Below, piece after piece: positions 1-7,916 of a stretch of 64,000 bases of DNA. Position numbers and translations under genes: made by a program. Numbering within the stretch: position 1 is the first letter of the stretch; each line of letters begins with the position of its first letter. The stretch covers positions 372,001 to 436,000 of the forward strand of contig NZ_JAJOYX010000001.1 in assembly GCF_022565915.1 (NCBI RefSeq), written 5' to 3'. Under the pieces are notes generated by a model. That model was not told where the DNA came from, did no database searches, and was given only the letters and a program-made list of their open reading frames with translations. The stretch is from Nesterenkonia sp. LB17. GTDB taxonomy: Bacteria; Actinomycetota; Actinomycetes; Actinomycetales; Micrococcaceae.

Positions 1-206
1 TCCTCCATGTCCTCCATGGGTGCGAGATCTGCGAGGTCCTGCTCGGCGACGAACACATGGCAGGTCGCGCAGGAGAGGGAGCCGCCGCATTCGGCGACGA
101 TTCCGGGGACCCCGTTGCGCACGGCGGTCTCCATCACGGAGTCTCCGGCCGTGGCCTTTACTTCGCGGACCGCGCCCTCGGCGTCGGTGTAGTGCACGGT
201 AGGCAT
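1..206 (-). CDS. [2Fe-2S] ferredoxin, putidaredoxin/adrenodoxin type (3' end outside window)
   Basis: The visible 68 codons from ATG 206 begin MPTVHYTDAEGAV and contain CGGSLSCATCHVF, three of the four cluster cysteines in the C-x5-C-x2-C spacing of vertebrate-type [2Fe-2S] ferredoxins. The fourth cysteine would lie left of the window edge. Such proteins pass single electrons from an NAD(P)H ferredoxin reductase to class I bacterial P450s. It is the last visible gene of the P450 operon, 31 bp after the dehydrogenase, so it is probably the redox partner of the P450 at 3997-5265. It corresponds to the role of CreF in the Corynebacterium cresol pathway. The family call is secure; the pairing with this P450 is inferred from context. 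Confidence 0.9.
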   Translation of the reverse strand, partial: MPTVHYTDAEGAVREVKATAGDSVMETAVRNGVPGIVAECGGSLSCATCHVFVAEQDLADLAPMEDME

Positions 207-237
207 TGCGTCTCCTTCGATTCTCAGCTGGAAGTTC

Positions 238-993
238 TCAGATGAACTGGCGGCCGCCGTCGACCACCATGGTCTGACCGGTCATATAACGGCTGTGCGG
301 GCCAGCCAGGAACAGCGCGGTTCCGACGATGTCCTCGGGTTCGCTGGCCCGCTTCAGGGATCCGCGTTCCACCCCGTAGGTCTCAGCGTCCTCCATCAGG
401 GAGCGGCTGGATTCGGTGAGCGTGAACCCTGGGGCGATGGCGTTGACCGTGATGTCGCGCCGCCCCAGCTCCCGGGCCATGACCCGGGTCAGCGCGACCA
501 CCCCACCTTTGGAGGCGACATAGTGCATCCACTGCTCGGATCCGGAGTAGACGGTGGCCGAGGAGATGTTCACGATCGCCCCGCCCCGGTCGAGGTGGGG
601 ACTCGCTGCCCGTGACATGAGCCAGGGCCCTTTGAGGTTGACGCCCATGACAAGGTCCCACTCCGCAGGGTCGATGTCCTCGAAGGGAGACCGGGTCACA
701 GCGCCGTAGATCGCGGCATTGTTGACCAGCACGTCGATGCTTCCGCCGCCAAAGGCAGCCGCCTCCTGCGCCGCAGCCTGGGTCGAGGCAGGATCGGTGA
801 CATCCACCTGCAGAGCCAGCGCCTCGCCGCCGGTGTCTTCAATGCCGCGGGCGGTCTGCTGCGCACCTTCGAGGTTGATGTCGGCGACCACCAGGCGGTC
901 TCCGTCCGCGGCGAACCCGTTCGCGAAGGCCCGTCCAAGCCCTCCGGCTGCACCGGTGACCAGCACCGTCCGCGCGGCCGGGTCCGGGCTCAT
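238..993 (-). CDS. Short-chain dehydrogenase/reductase (SDR), NAD(P)-dependent alcohol dehydrogenase
   Basis: This is a 251-residue classical SDR. TGAAGGLG near residues 13-20 is the nucleotide-binding turn, VLVNNAAIYG gives the NNA motif, and YVASK provides the catalytic Tyr-x3-Lys with a preceding serine. The end YMTGQTMVVDGG is typical of the family. The ATG at 993 overlaps the TGA of the preceding phosphohistidine-domain gene by 4 nt, so translation is probably coupled. In the operon context a role in oxidising the benzylic alcohol made by the P450 to the aldehyde is likely, as for CreG in the cre pathway. The substrate is inferred, not shown by the sequence. Confidence 0.88.
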   Translation of the reverse strand: MSPDPAARTVLVTGAAGGLGRAFANGFAADGDRLVVADINLEGAQQTARGIEDTGGEALALQVDVTDPASTQAAAQEAAAFGGGSIDVLVNNAAIYGAVTRSPFEDIDPAEWDLVMGVNLKGPWLMSRAASPHLDRGGAIVNISSATVYSGSEQWMHYVASKGGVVALTRVMARELGRRDITVNAIAPGFTLTESSRSLMEDAETYGVERGSLKRASEPEDIVGTALFLAGPHSRYMTGQTMVVDGGRQFI

Positions 994-2861
994 GCCGGAG
1001 CCTCGACGTGCTGGTGAGAGTGAGCTCCGGGGCCCTGCACCGGGGGTGTCAGAATCTCGACCTCGCCGGTGGCGCCGTTCACGCGCAGGTACTGTCCGGT
1101 CTTGATCGTGGTCGAGGCGTTGCCGGTGCCGGTGACCGCCGGCAGCCCGTATTCGCGGCAGACGATGGCCGCGTGGCTCATCATGCCTCCGATATCGGTG
1201 ACCGTGGCGCTGATCTTGCCGAAGACCGGTCCCCAGCTGGGGGCGGTGATGGTGGCGACCAGGATCTCGTCCTGCTGGATCTCGGAGAGCTGGTCGGCGT
1301 CGTGAATGACTCGGGCGTAGCCCTCCACTGTGCCTGCCGAGGCCGCCATCCCGCGGATCCCATCCCCGGTGCTCTCGTCGTTGCCCAACCACTGCTGGAC
1401 CTGTTCGGTGGTGATGCCCCACAGCATCCGGGTGAAGGGTTCGGTGATCGACTCCGGGGGAGTGTTCAACGCCGGGGCCGGCCGTGCCGTCTTGAGCGCG
1501 CTGACGATCTTGCGCCGACGCTCGATGATCGCGGGCCAGTGGTAGGGCCCGATCGGGCCCTGCGGGGCGCCCACGCCCCAGCCGGTGACGAGATCGAACA
1601 GCGCGTCGCGCACCTCGTTGCGGTTCAGGTAGAGCAGATCGTCCGGCTCTGGCCAGAACCCCTCGGCGTACATCATCCGGGACAGCTCACGGACCTTGCG
1701 CCAGAATACGCCCATGGTCCAGTGCTCGATGTAGAAGTTGTGGTTCTCCACGTAGGGGTAGGCGGTCGCGGCGAGGCCCCGCTTGGCGTCGAACATCGCA
1801 GCCGACTCCGTGTCCAGGAAGTCACGGTACTCACCGATGACCCGCTCCTTCTCCTCGATCAGCGCCTCCTTGGGGCGCATGATCGACTCTCCGGCGTCCA
1901 GGCGGCGGATGTAGTCGGCGATATACCCCAGCGGGATGTCCTGGTGGTCCTTCCAGTATTTGTCGTGGCCATAGAACCCGTTGCCCACGGTGAAGTTGAA
2001 CCACGGGTCCTTGGCCTCCTCATAGCGGGCGATCCACCGCTCACCGCCGGAGGCCCCGGTGATCCCCTCTAGTGTCGCGGTGACCTCGTGGGGCGCGTTG
2101 AACTGCTCCTGGAGCCCCAGCTCGACGGCCAGGTGAGCCAGGGTCTTGAGCTCGTCGTCGGGCCTAAACAGCTCCATGTCCACGCCCTGTACCATCATCG
2201 CGATGGACTGGTCCGGGATGTCAGGGAAGACCTCTTTGCAGTAGTTGAAGAAGTCGAGGTAAGCGATGTAACCCAGGTTCAGGAACTCGAAGTGGTACTG
2301 CCAGTTCTGGTAGGCCAGCTGGATCAGCCGGTCGTAGTTCTCCAGCAGCACCTCCGAGCCGTCCTTGGCCTTGCCGCTGAGGATGTCCTCCATCGGCACC
2401 TTGTCCGGCAGCTTGGCGAAGGTCAGCGACTCCATCTCATCGATGGTGGCGCGGACCTTGATCTTCCACTGCTCCAGCATCGAGTCCCAGTTCTGGAAGT
2501 AGTGACCGATCCGGCGCTCGAACTCGGGCAACCGGGCTGCGATCTTCTCCGGGGCGACCGGGATCGGGGACATGTAGAGGTAGCCCAGGTGGACGCGGAA
2601 CTCGATGCCGTCGGCGTTGGGGATCAGCAGATGCCGGGCGTTGTATTGGCCCAGACACTTCACCGCGAACTCTCCGCCGATGGTCTCGAAGGGCTTGAAC
2701 ACGGTGGGCCAGTGCTGGGAGTCGCAGAACCAGAACTTCTGATCCTCGGCGTCGCGCAGCGCATCCTGGAACACCAGATAATAGGGGTAGATCTCCTCCC
2801 AGCCTTCTGCGCCCGCTGGGACGGCAAGGTCGGACGGTTTCGGGAATGACTTCATGGGCAT
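990..2861 (-). CDS. PEP-synthase-like phosphotransferase, phosphohistidine subunit (CreH/PpsA-like)
   Basis: This 623-residue protein ends in a PEP-utilizing-enzyme mobile (swivelling) domain. GGMMSHAAIVCREYGLPAV at about residues 558-576 carries the histidine that is phosphorylated. The 500 residues before it have no ATP-grasp signature. Together with the next-upstream gene it looks like a PEP synthase split in two. The sizes (about 70 and 40 kDa) match the two catalytic subunits of phenylphosphate synthase from Thauera and the CreH/CreI pair that phosphorylates 4-cresol in Corynebacterium. Expected reaction: a phenol plus ATP gives an aryl phosphate, AMP and phosphate. AGAGG sits 8 nt before ATG 2861. 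A gluconeogenic PEP synthase is unlikely given the split and the P450 neighbour. Confidence 0.82.
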   Translation of the reverse strand: MPMKSFPKPSDLAVPAGAEGWEEIYPYYLVFQDALRDAEDQKFWFCDSQHWPTVFKPFETIGGEFAVKCLGQYNARHLLIPNADGIEFRVHLGYLYMSPIPVAPEKIAARLPEFERRIGHYFQNWDSMLEQWKIKVRATIDEMESLTFAKLPDKVPMEDILSGKAKDGSEVLLENYDRLIQLAYQNWQYHFEFLNLGYIAYLDFFNYCKEVFPDIPDQSIAMMVQGVDMELFRPDDELKTLAHLAVELGLQEQFNAPHEVTATLEGITGASGGERWIARYEEAKDPWFNFTVGNGFYGHDKYWKDHQDIPLGYIADYIRRLDAGESIMRPKEALIEEKERVIGEYRDFLDTESAAMFDAKRGLAATAYPYVENHNFYIEHWTMGVFWRKVRELSRMMYAEGFWPEPDDLLYLNRNEVRDALFDLVTGWGVGAPQGPIGPYHWPAIIERRRKIVSALKTARPAPALNTPPESITEPFTRMLWGITTEQVQQWLGNDESTGDGIRGMAASAGTVEGYARVIHDADQLSEIQQDEILVATITAPSWGPVFGKISATVTDIGGMMSHAAIVCREYGLPAVTGTGNASTTIKTGQYLRVNGATGEVEILTPPVQGPGAHSHQHVEAPA

Positions 2862-2911
2862 GACAGGTTCCTCTCTGCAGGGACGACGGCGTCCCGGCGG
2901 GGATGTGTGGA

Positions 2912-4000
2912 TCAGGTGAAGTTCTTGAGCATGGACGCGGTGAGCGAGGACAGGTCGATCGCTCCGCTGATCGCCGCGGTCGGAGCCGGTTCGCCCGGCG
3001 CACGATTGGCATGGACGGTCTCTGGACGGGCCTGGAGCAGCATCAGGTTCTCCCCTGCTGGGAGGTCAGCGTCGAGCGCCCATTCCACGTCCTGTGGCAG
3101 TCCGTAGTGCTTCTCTGCGCGTTTGGCCATCGTCGCGACAGTGGTGAGCTCCTCCGGAGTGAGGCAGAGTCGGTCCCGCCGTTCGGCCTCCACCGGGTGC
3201 TCGTGCAGGGTCTTGGATCCTGCATCGGGGATCAGCTCCATCTGTTTGGCCCCGATGTGCTGGGAGACCACCGAGAGGGTCACCTTGTCCAGCTTGAGGT
3301 GATCTGGGGTCACGGTGCCCGAGACCACCGTCTCGCCGAGTCCGTAGGAGGCGTCGATCGTGATCTTGGACCGGTCGCCGTTGCCGGGGTCCAGGGTCAT
3401 GGCCACTCCGGCCACGCGCGCGTTGACCATCTTCTGCACCACCACGCCCATGGAGAGGTCATCCTCCGGGATGCCGTTCTTCAGCCGGTAGATGATCGCC
3501 CGGGAGGTGTAGAGCGAGGCCCAGCACTTTCGGATGTGCTCCGAGACGTCGGCGAAGCTGCACAGCCAGAGGTAGGTGTCCTGCTGGCCGGCGAAGGAGG
3601 CGTCGGGAAGATCCTCGGCGGTGGCGGAGGATCGCACGGCGACCGGGACGGTCTGGGGGAACCGGGACTGCAGCGAGTCGTAGCCGCTGCGGGTGGATTC
3701 TCTGAGCGCCTCGGGGACCGGGCGGGAGCAGATCTCCTCCCGGATCTCGGCTGAGACGTTGTCGACCTCCGCCGGGAGCGACGGGTCCAGCCCGTCGAGC
3801 AGTCGGTGGATGTCTTCGCGGATATGTGCCTGGTCGATGAACAGGTCATAGGCGGCTGTGGTGACGATGAAACCCGGGGGCACGGGCATGCCGGCGTCGG
3901 TCATGGTCACCAGGGACATGCCCTTGCCGCCCAACCGGGACAGGTCGGCGGTGCCGCCGTCGTCGAAGAATTGGAGCAGTGGGTCGGTCTGCATGCTCAT
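2912..4000 (-). CDS. PEP-synthase-like phosphotransferase, ATP-binding subunit (CreI/PpsB-like)
   Basis: This 362-residue protein matches only the N-terminal nucleotide-binding half of PEP synthase/pyruvate phosphate dikinase. LSRLGGKGMSLVTM and PVPPGFIVTT occur near the start, VAVRSSATAEDLPDASFAGQ in the middle, and MLLQARPETV near the C-terminus. It has no phosphohistidine domain; that is supplied by the downstream gene 50 bp away. It should bind ATP and phosphorylate the histidine of the partner. ATG 4000 overlaps the P450 stop codon (ATGA). However, GGGAGG lies only 1 nt before that ATG and 7 nt before the second in-frame ATG at 3994, so 3994 is probably the true start. Confidence 0.84.
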   Translation of the reverse strand: MSMQTDPLLQFFDDGGTADLSRLGGKGMSLVTMTDAGMPVPPGFIVTTAAYDLFIDQAHIREDIHRLLDGLDPSLPAEVDNVSAEIREEICSRPVPEALRESTRSGYDSLQSRFPQTVPVAVRSSATAEDLPDASFAGQQDTYLWLCSFADVSEHIRKCWASLYTSRAIIYRLKNGIPEDDLSMGVVVQKMVNARVAGVAMTLDPGNGDRSKITIDASYGLGETVVSGTVTPDHLKLDKVTLSVVSQHIGAKQMELIPDAGSKTLHEHPVEAERRDRLCLTPEELTTVATMAKRAEKHYGLPQDVEWALDADLPAGENLMLLQARPETVHANRAPGEPAPTAAISGAIDLSSLTASMLKNFT

Positions 4001-5265
4001 GCCTCCCAGGTGACAGGGACGGTGGTGGGGACGCGGAAAGAGAGGTTCTCGCGAAAGGGGGTCTCGGGGTTCTCGACCAGCCGCAGGGTGGGAATGCGGC
4101 GGATGCCCTCTTCCAGGGCGATCTTGGCCTGCAGCTTGGCCAGCATGTTGCCGAGGCAGTAGTGGATGCCGAAGCCGAAAGAGAGGTGCTCACGGGCATT
4201 GGGACGGGAGATGTCGAAGACCTCCGAGTTCTCGAATCGTTCCTCGTCGCGGTTCGCCGCCCCCATCACCAGCAGCAGCTCGGCGCCCTCGGGAATCGAC
4301 ACGCCGCCCACCTCGGTGTCGGTCAGCGCCTTGCGCCTCCAGGCCACGATGGAGCCGGAGTAGCGCAGGACCTCATCGACGGCGGCAGGGATGGCCTTGG
4401 AGTCCTCGACCAGCCGGCACCACTGATCCTGGTGGGAGAGCAGCACGCGGTAGCAGTTCGCGATCAGGGTGGTGGTGGTCTCATGTCCGGCGAAAAGCAG
4501 CGAGTACAGCAGCGACGCGATCTCGTGGTCTGAGATCTCGGCACCCTGCCGCTGGGCGCGGACGAGGTCGCCGGTCAGGTTGTCGCCGCCGTGCTCGTGG
4601 GCCACTCGCACCAGGCGCTGGCACTCCTGCCAGTACGCGACCAGGTTGTGGGCGTGAGGGATCTGTTCGGTGTCGCTGAGGTCGCCCCAGGTCATGGCTG
4701 CCCGTGAATCGGACCAGCGTTTGAACGTGTCTACGCTGGAGATATCCGCCCCGATCAGGGTCAGGATGGTGACTGTGGGCAGCTCGTAAGCGAGGTCGCT
4801 GAAGATGTCGCCGTGCCGCTGCGGATCATTGAGCATCTTCTCGAGCAGATCCGACGCGTTCTGACGGATGGCTGGTTCGAGGACCTTGTAGCGCCGAGGG
4901 GTGAAGGCCTTCTGCGCGACCGCCCGGATTCTGGTGTGCTCAGGAGGGCGTCGGGCTGAGAGGCCGGAGTAGGCGGTGAACCCGCCGTCCTCCATGATCT
5001 GCCGGGCTTCTGCGCCGCGCTCGCGGACCGGGGCCTGGGCGTTCTCTGAGGAAAACGTCGCCCAGTCGTCGAAGACCGCCTTGACGTCGTCGTAGCGCGA
5101 GACGACGTAGTAGCCGACCCGCTCGTCGTACATCACTGGCTGCTCGTCGCGGAGCCGCTGATAGGCGGGGAACGGGTCTTCCTGTTGAAACGGCTCAAAT
5201 CCGTGGTGGTCGGCGGGCGCCTCTGCGCCGCGACCGAACGGGCACTGCGTGGCCTGTGCAGACAT
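3997..5265 (-). CDS. Cytochrome P450 (CreJ-like, class I)
   Basis: A full-length soluble bacterial P450 of 422 residues. It has the I-helix LLFAGHETTTTL, the K-helix ExxR in DEVLRYSG, and the haem loop FGFGIHYCLG with the cysteine ligand near residue 370. It should need a ferredoxin such as the one ending this operon and an NAD(P)H reductase not seen in the window. In the cre pathway, CreJ oxidises the methyl group of an aryl-phosphate-activated cresol, and the neighbouring split kinase makes that role the best guess here. GAGGAG lies 9 nt before ATG 5265. It is the first gene of the operon, preceded by 166 bp with a perfect palindrome. Confidence 0.93.
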   Translation of the reverse strand: MSAQATQCPFGRGAEAPADHHGFEPFQQEDPFPAYQRLRDEQPVMYDERVGYYVVSRYDDVKAVFDDWATFSSENAQAPVRERGAEARQIMEDGGFTAYSGLSARRPPEHTRIRAVAQKAFTPRRYKVLEPAIRQNASDLLEKMLNDPQRHGDIFSDLAYELPTVTILTLIGADISSVDTFKRWSDSRAAMTWGDLSDTEQIPHAHNLVAYWQECQRLVRVAHEHGGDNLTGDLVRAQRQGAEISDHEIASLLYSLLFAGHETTTTLIANCYRVLLSHQDQWCRLVEDSKAIPAAVDEVLRYSGSIVAWRRKALTDTEVGGVSIPEGAELLLVMGAANRDEERFENSEVFDISRPNAREHLSFGFGIHYCLGNMLAKLQAKIALEEGIRRIPTLRLVENPETPFRENLSFRVPTTVPVTWEA

Positions 5266-5359
5266 CGAGTGGACTCCTCGAGAGTGGGCGGATCGCCCCG
5301 TGAATATGCGGACTACATGACAGTGTGTCCTGGATCACGTTCTCTCGGGTATGACATCT

Positions 5360-5374
5360 TTCCACTGAGTGGAA
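5360..5374. promoter_or_regulatory. Perfect 15-bp palindrome upstream of the P450 operon, likely operator
   Basis: TTCCACTGAGTGGAA has two perfect 7-bp arms around one central base. It lies 95 bp before the P450 start in an otherwise featureless 166-bp gap. The size and TTCCA/TGGAA ends resemble operators of IclR-family regulators, which often control aromatic catabolism. No regulator gene is visible nearby. Confidence 0.5.
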
Positions 5375-5431
5375 TCGTTGTTGTCAGCTCGCCGCGCCTG
5401 GTGCGAGGAGCAGTGCGGTGCTGCGGAATTC

Positions 5432-6796
5432 TCAGTAGGTCCAGTTCCGGCTCGCCGAGAGGTTGATGCCCTCGCCGGTGAGCTGGTTCCAGCACGACAT
5501 CTGTGACTGGAAGGACGTGCAGGCGAAGAACTCGTTCGACGCGGTCTGGCCGTAGCCCAGCACCGGCTGACCCTGTTGGGCGACCGGGTTCTCGCAGTCC
5601 GGCTCCGCGGTGCGGTCCACGCGGATGGCGTAGGTGACACCCTCGGAGCAGCCCTCGGGGGCGGTGAAGCTGTGCTGCAGCACCCGGCAGCGCAGCGTGT
5701 CCGAGAGTTCGCAGAGCACATTGCCATCGGGGGAGACGAAGGAGCTCAGCTGCTGGCCCTGTGCAGGGAAGGACGCCTGGATCCAGGCGGAGCCCATGTC
5801 CTGGGCCGTGCCGCGCAGAGCGTTGGCGGTCTCCTCAGACTCGCGCAGGTCCAGGAAGAGCGCCGCTGCGTGGGTGTTGCCGCAGCTCTCCTGCAGCCCG
5901 ATCAGCGCCTCCTGCACCAGGGTCCCGTCCGACGACTCGATCCAGCTGCCGTCCTCGGAGGCCGCCGACGCGAGCGCGGCGAGGACCTCGCGGTCCTCGG
6001 CGGGGGATTCACAGCTGGACTCTTCCGGCAGCGCCGCCACTTCGGCGCGCAGCTCCTCCGGGGTCGGAGGCTCCGGCGTGGGGCTCGGCGCGGGCTCCTC
6101 CGCGGAGTCTTCCTCGCCCTCATCCGAGGGCTGCTCCGTCGCGGATGTCTCGGCCGCCGTGGTGTCCTCGGGGGAGTCTCGGTCCAGCAGAGACAGCGCC
6201 AGGGCGCTCAGCGCCACCAGCACCAGAACCGGCAGCAGCACGGCCAGCACGAACTTCGGCGCCCTGGACCCGCGCCTCCTGGGTGGCGCAGCAGGCCGTG
6301 CCGCCGCATACCGAGCGGGCGAGGCGATCGTGGAGTAGCCGGTGCCAGCTGCCCCGGCGTCGAAGGAACCGGTCGCGAACCAGTCGTCCCCGGTGGTCTT
6401 CTGGGGTTCATCTGCGGGCACGGCGTCCAGCTCGCCCGTGGCCTCGACGTCGCCTGGGGGGTCTTCGCCGTCCGGGTCGCCCGTGTCATCCAGGTCGCGC
6501 ACCGTGGGCGCTGGATCGGACGGGGTGCGGGCCGATGGTGCTGAAGGTGCCGGGGGAGGGGGCGGGCTCGTGTTGTCCGCGGAGGTCGACAGAGCGTCCT
6601 CCCGACGGGACAGGGCCGCGTCGATCTCGGGGTCCCCGATCGAGGCCAACGCTTCGAGCAGCTCCGGGTAGGTGGCGGGATTCTCCGCAACGGTCGCGCG
6701 CAGGGACGGGTGGTTCTCTGCGATCCAGTGCAGCGTTTCCCAATCCGTGCGGGGATCGGCGGCGATGCCACCGAGCTCGTGATCGTTCGAAGCCAT
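5432..6796 (-). CDS. Membrane-anchored protein with N-terminal variant leucine-rich repeat and extracellular Cys-containing domain
   Basis: This 454-residue protein has three parts. Residues about 8-65 form a helical repeat (WETLHWIAENHPSLRATVAENP, then PELLEALASIGDPEIDAAL in shortened form) resembling actinobacterial variant leucine-rich repeats. A Pro/Ser/Asp/Glu-rich linker leads to one membrane segment (VLAVLLPVLVLVALSALAL). An exported domain follows, whose last 100 residues carry paired cysteines and the motif SPDGNVLCEL. It is a paralogue of the protein at 7917-8960, which shares the same order of parts and many end residues (YGQTASNEFFAC versus YGQSASNGRFAC). No enzyme motif is visible. 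Function unknown; a sensor or envelope-interaction role is only a guess. Confidence 0.8.
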   Translation of the reverse strand: MASNDHELGGIAADPRTDWETLHWIAENHPSLRATVAENPATYPELLEALASIGDPEIDAALSRREDALSTSADNTSPPPPPAPSAPSARTPSDPAPTVRDLDDTGDPDGEDPPGDVEATGELDAVPADEPQKTTGDDWFATGSFDAGAAGTGYSTIASPARYAAARPAAPPRRRGSRAPKFVLAVLLPVLVLVALSALALSLLDRDSPEDTTAAETSATEQPSDEGEEDSAEEPAPSPTPEPPTPEELRAEVAALPEESSCESPAEDREVLAALASAASEDGSWIESSDGTLVQEALIGLQESCGNTHAAALFLDLRESEETANALRGTAQDMGSAWIQASFPAQGQQLSSFVSPDGNVLCELSDTLRCRVLQHSFTAPEGCSEGVTYAIRVDRTAEPDCENPVAQQGQPVLGYGQTASNEFFACTSFQSQMSCWNQLTGEGINLSASRNWTY

Positions 6797-7152
6797 ACGT
6801 TCCTTTTCGGTCCCGACGGCGGCGAACCAGGCCAGCCGTGCAGCGTGAACAATGCGGTTCGACCGAAGTTTACCTTCGCCGTCGAGACTGACAGAGTCCG
6901 GTCACTGTTGGTGCAGTGGGGTACGGCCCCAGAACTCGACCCCGACGACGGCGTCGATCTTCCGTGCCAGGCACCTCGATCGGCCCCCACACCCAGACAG
7001 AGACGGTCCCCGCAGGTGAAGATGTACCCCGCGGGTGCGATTCCAAGCGTTCATACCTGCAGCAGCCATGCCGGTCCGGGCAGCGGCTGTCGATTCAGGC
7101 CGGCGGCCCTCTGCGCGCGGCATAGTCCCATCAGACGTCAGGAGAATCCATC
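6797..7152. other. 356-bp divergent intergenic region
   Basis: It separates the divergent membrane-protein gene and methyltransferase gene and must hold both promoters. I find no long inverted repeat, no RNA gene and no open frame with coding character. GGAGA about 8 nt before the GTG at 7153 supports that start. Confidence 0.5.
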
Positions 7153-7908
7153 GTGGACCTTCCACGTATCTTCGCCATTCGCGAGAGCAGCCACCGCATC
7201 CACAACCCGTTCACGCCGCGCAAGCTCGAAGCCCTCGGAGAGGCTCTTCGTCTGGAGCCCGGGACCCGGATCCTCGATCTCGCCAGCGGGTCAGGGGAGA
7301 TGCTGTGCACCTGGGCGCGTGACCACGGGGTCACGGGGGTCGGGGTAGACATCAGCACGGCCTTCACCGCTGGTGCCCGCGCCCGCGCAGTCGCACTCGG
7401 CGTCGAAGGCTCAGTCGTCTTTGAACACGATGACGCCACCGGCTACGTCTCTGCCGAAGCCGTAGACGTAGCCGCGTGCGTGGGTGCGACCTGGATAGGA
7501 GGCGGCGTGGCCGGAACCATCGAGCTGCTCGAGCGCAGCCTCCGTCCAGGAGGCATGGTGCTCATCGGGGAGCCCTACTGGCGTCGCGAGGTTCCGGACC
7601 ATGACACCGCCGCAGGGTGCGGCGCCTCGGGCTCGGAGGACTTCCTGCTGCTGCCCGATCTTCTCGGACAGTTCGGGGATCTCGGCTATGACGTCGTAGA
7701 GATGGTGTTGGCGGATCAGGACAGTTGGGACCGATATCAGGCTGCCCAGTGGCTCAACCTGCGCCGCTGGCTCGATGAGAACCCCGCAGACGAACTGGCC
7801 GCTGAGGTTCGGGACGAACTCACCAGGGAGCCTGTTCGATATACCCGCTATCAACGTGAGTACCTCGGTTGGGGAGTCTTCGCCCTCATCAAGCGCCGCG
7901 GGGGCTGA
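7153..7908 (+). CDS. Class I SAM-dependent methyltransferase
   Basis: A 251-residue protein with the Rossmann SAM-binding motif ILDLASGSGEML near residues 39-50, an acidic end of strand 2 in GVGVDIS, and motif IV-like LRPGGMVLIGEPYW. These mark a small-molecule class I methyltransferase. The start is GTG 7153 with GGAGA 8 nt upstream. It sits between two paralogous membrane proteins that are transcribed away from and toward it, and its stop lies only 8 bp from the convergent stop of the second paralogue. Its substrate cannot be told from the sequence, and a functional link with the flanking paralogues is not established. Confidence 0.85.
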   Translation: MDLPRIFAIRESSHRIHNPFTPRKLEALGEALRLEPGTRILDLASGSGEMLCTWARDHGVTGVGVDISTAFTAGARARAVALGVEGSVVFEHDDATGYVSAEAVDVAACVGATWIGGGVAGTIELLERSLRPGGMVLIGEPYWRREVPDHDTAAGCGASGSEDFLLLPDLLGQFGDLGYDVVEMVLADQDSWDRYQAAQWLNLRRWLDENPADELAAEVRDELTREPVRYTRYQREYLGWGVFALIKRRGG

Positions 7909-7916
7909 TCGACGGG

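Noticed and set aside
990-4000. Gluconeogenic PEP synthase or pyruvate phosphate dikinase
   Set aside because: The protein is split into two subunits with sizes of aryl-phosphate synthases, and it lies between P450 and SDR genes. The PEP-specific C-terminal domain of PpsA is not recognisable.
990-4000. Rifampin phosphotransferase
   Set aside because: That enzyme is a single chain of three domains with a characteristic order; here the ATP-binding and histidine domains are separate genes in a P450 operon.
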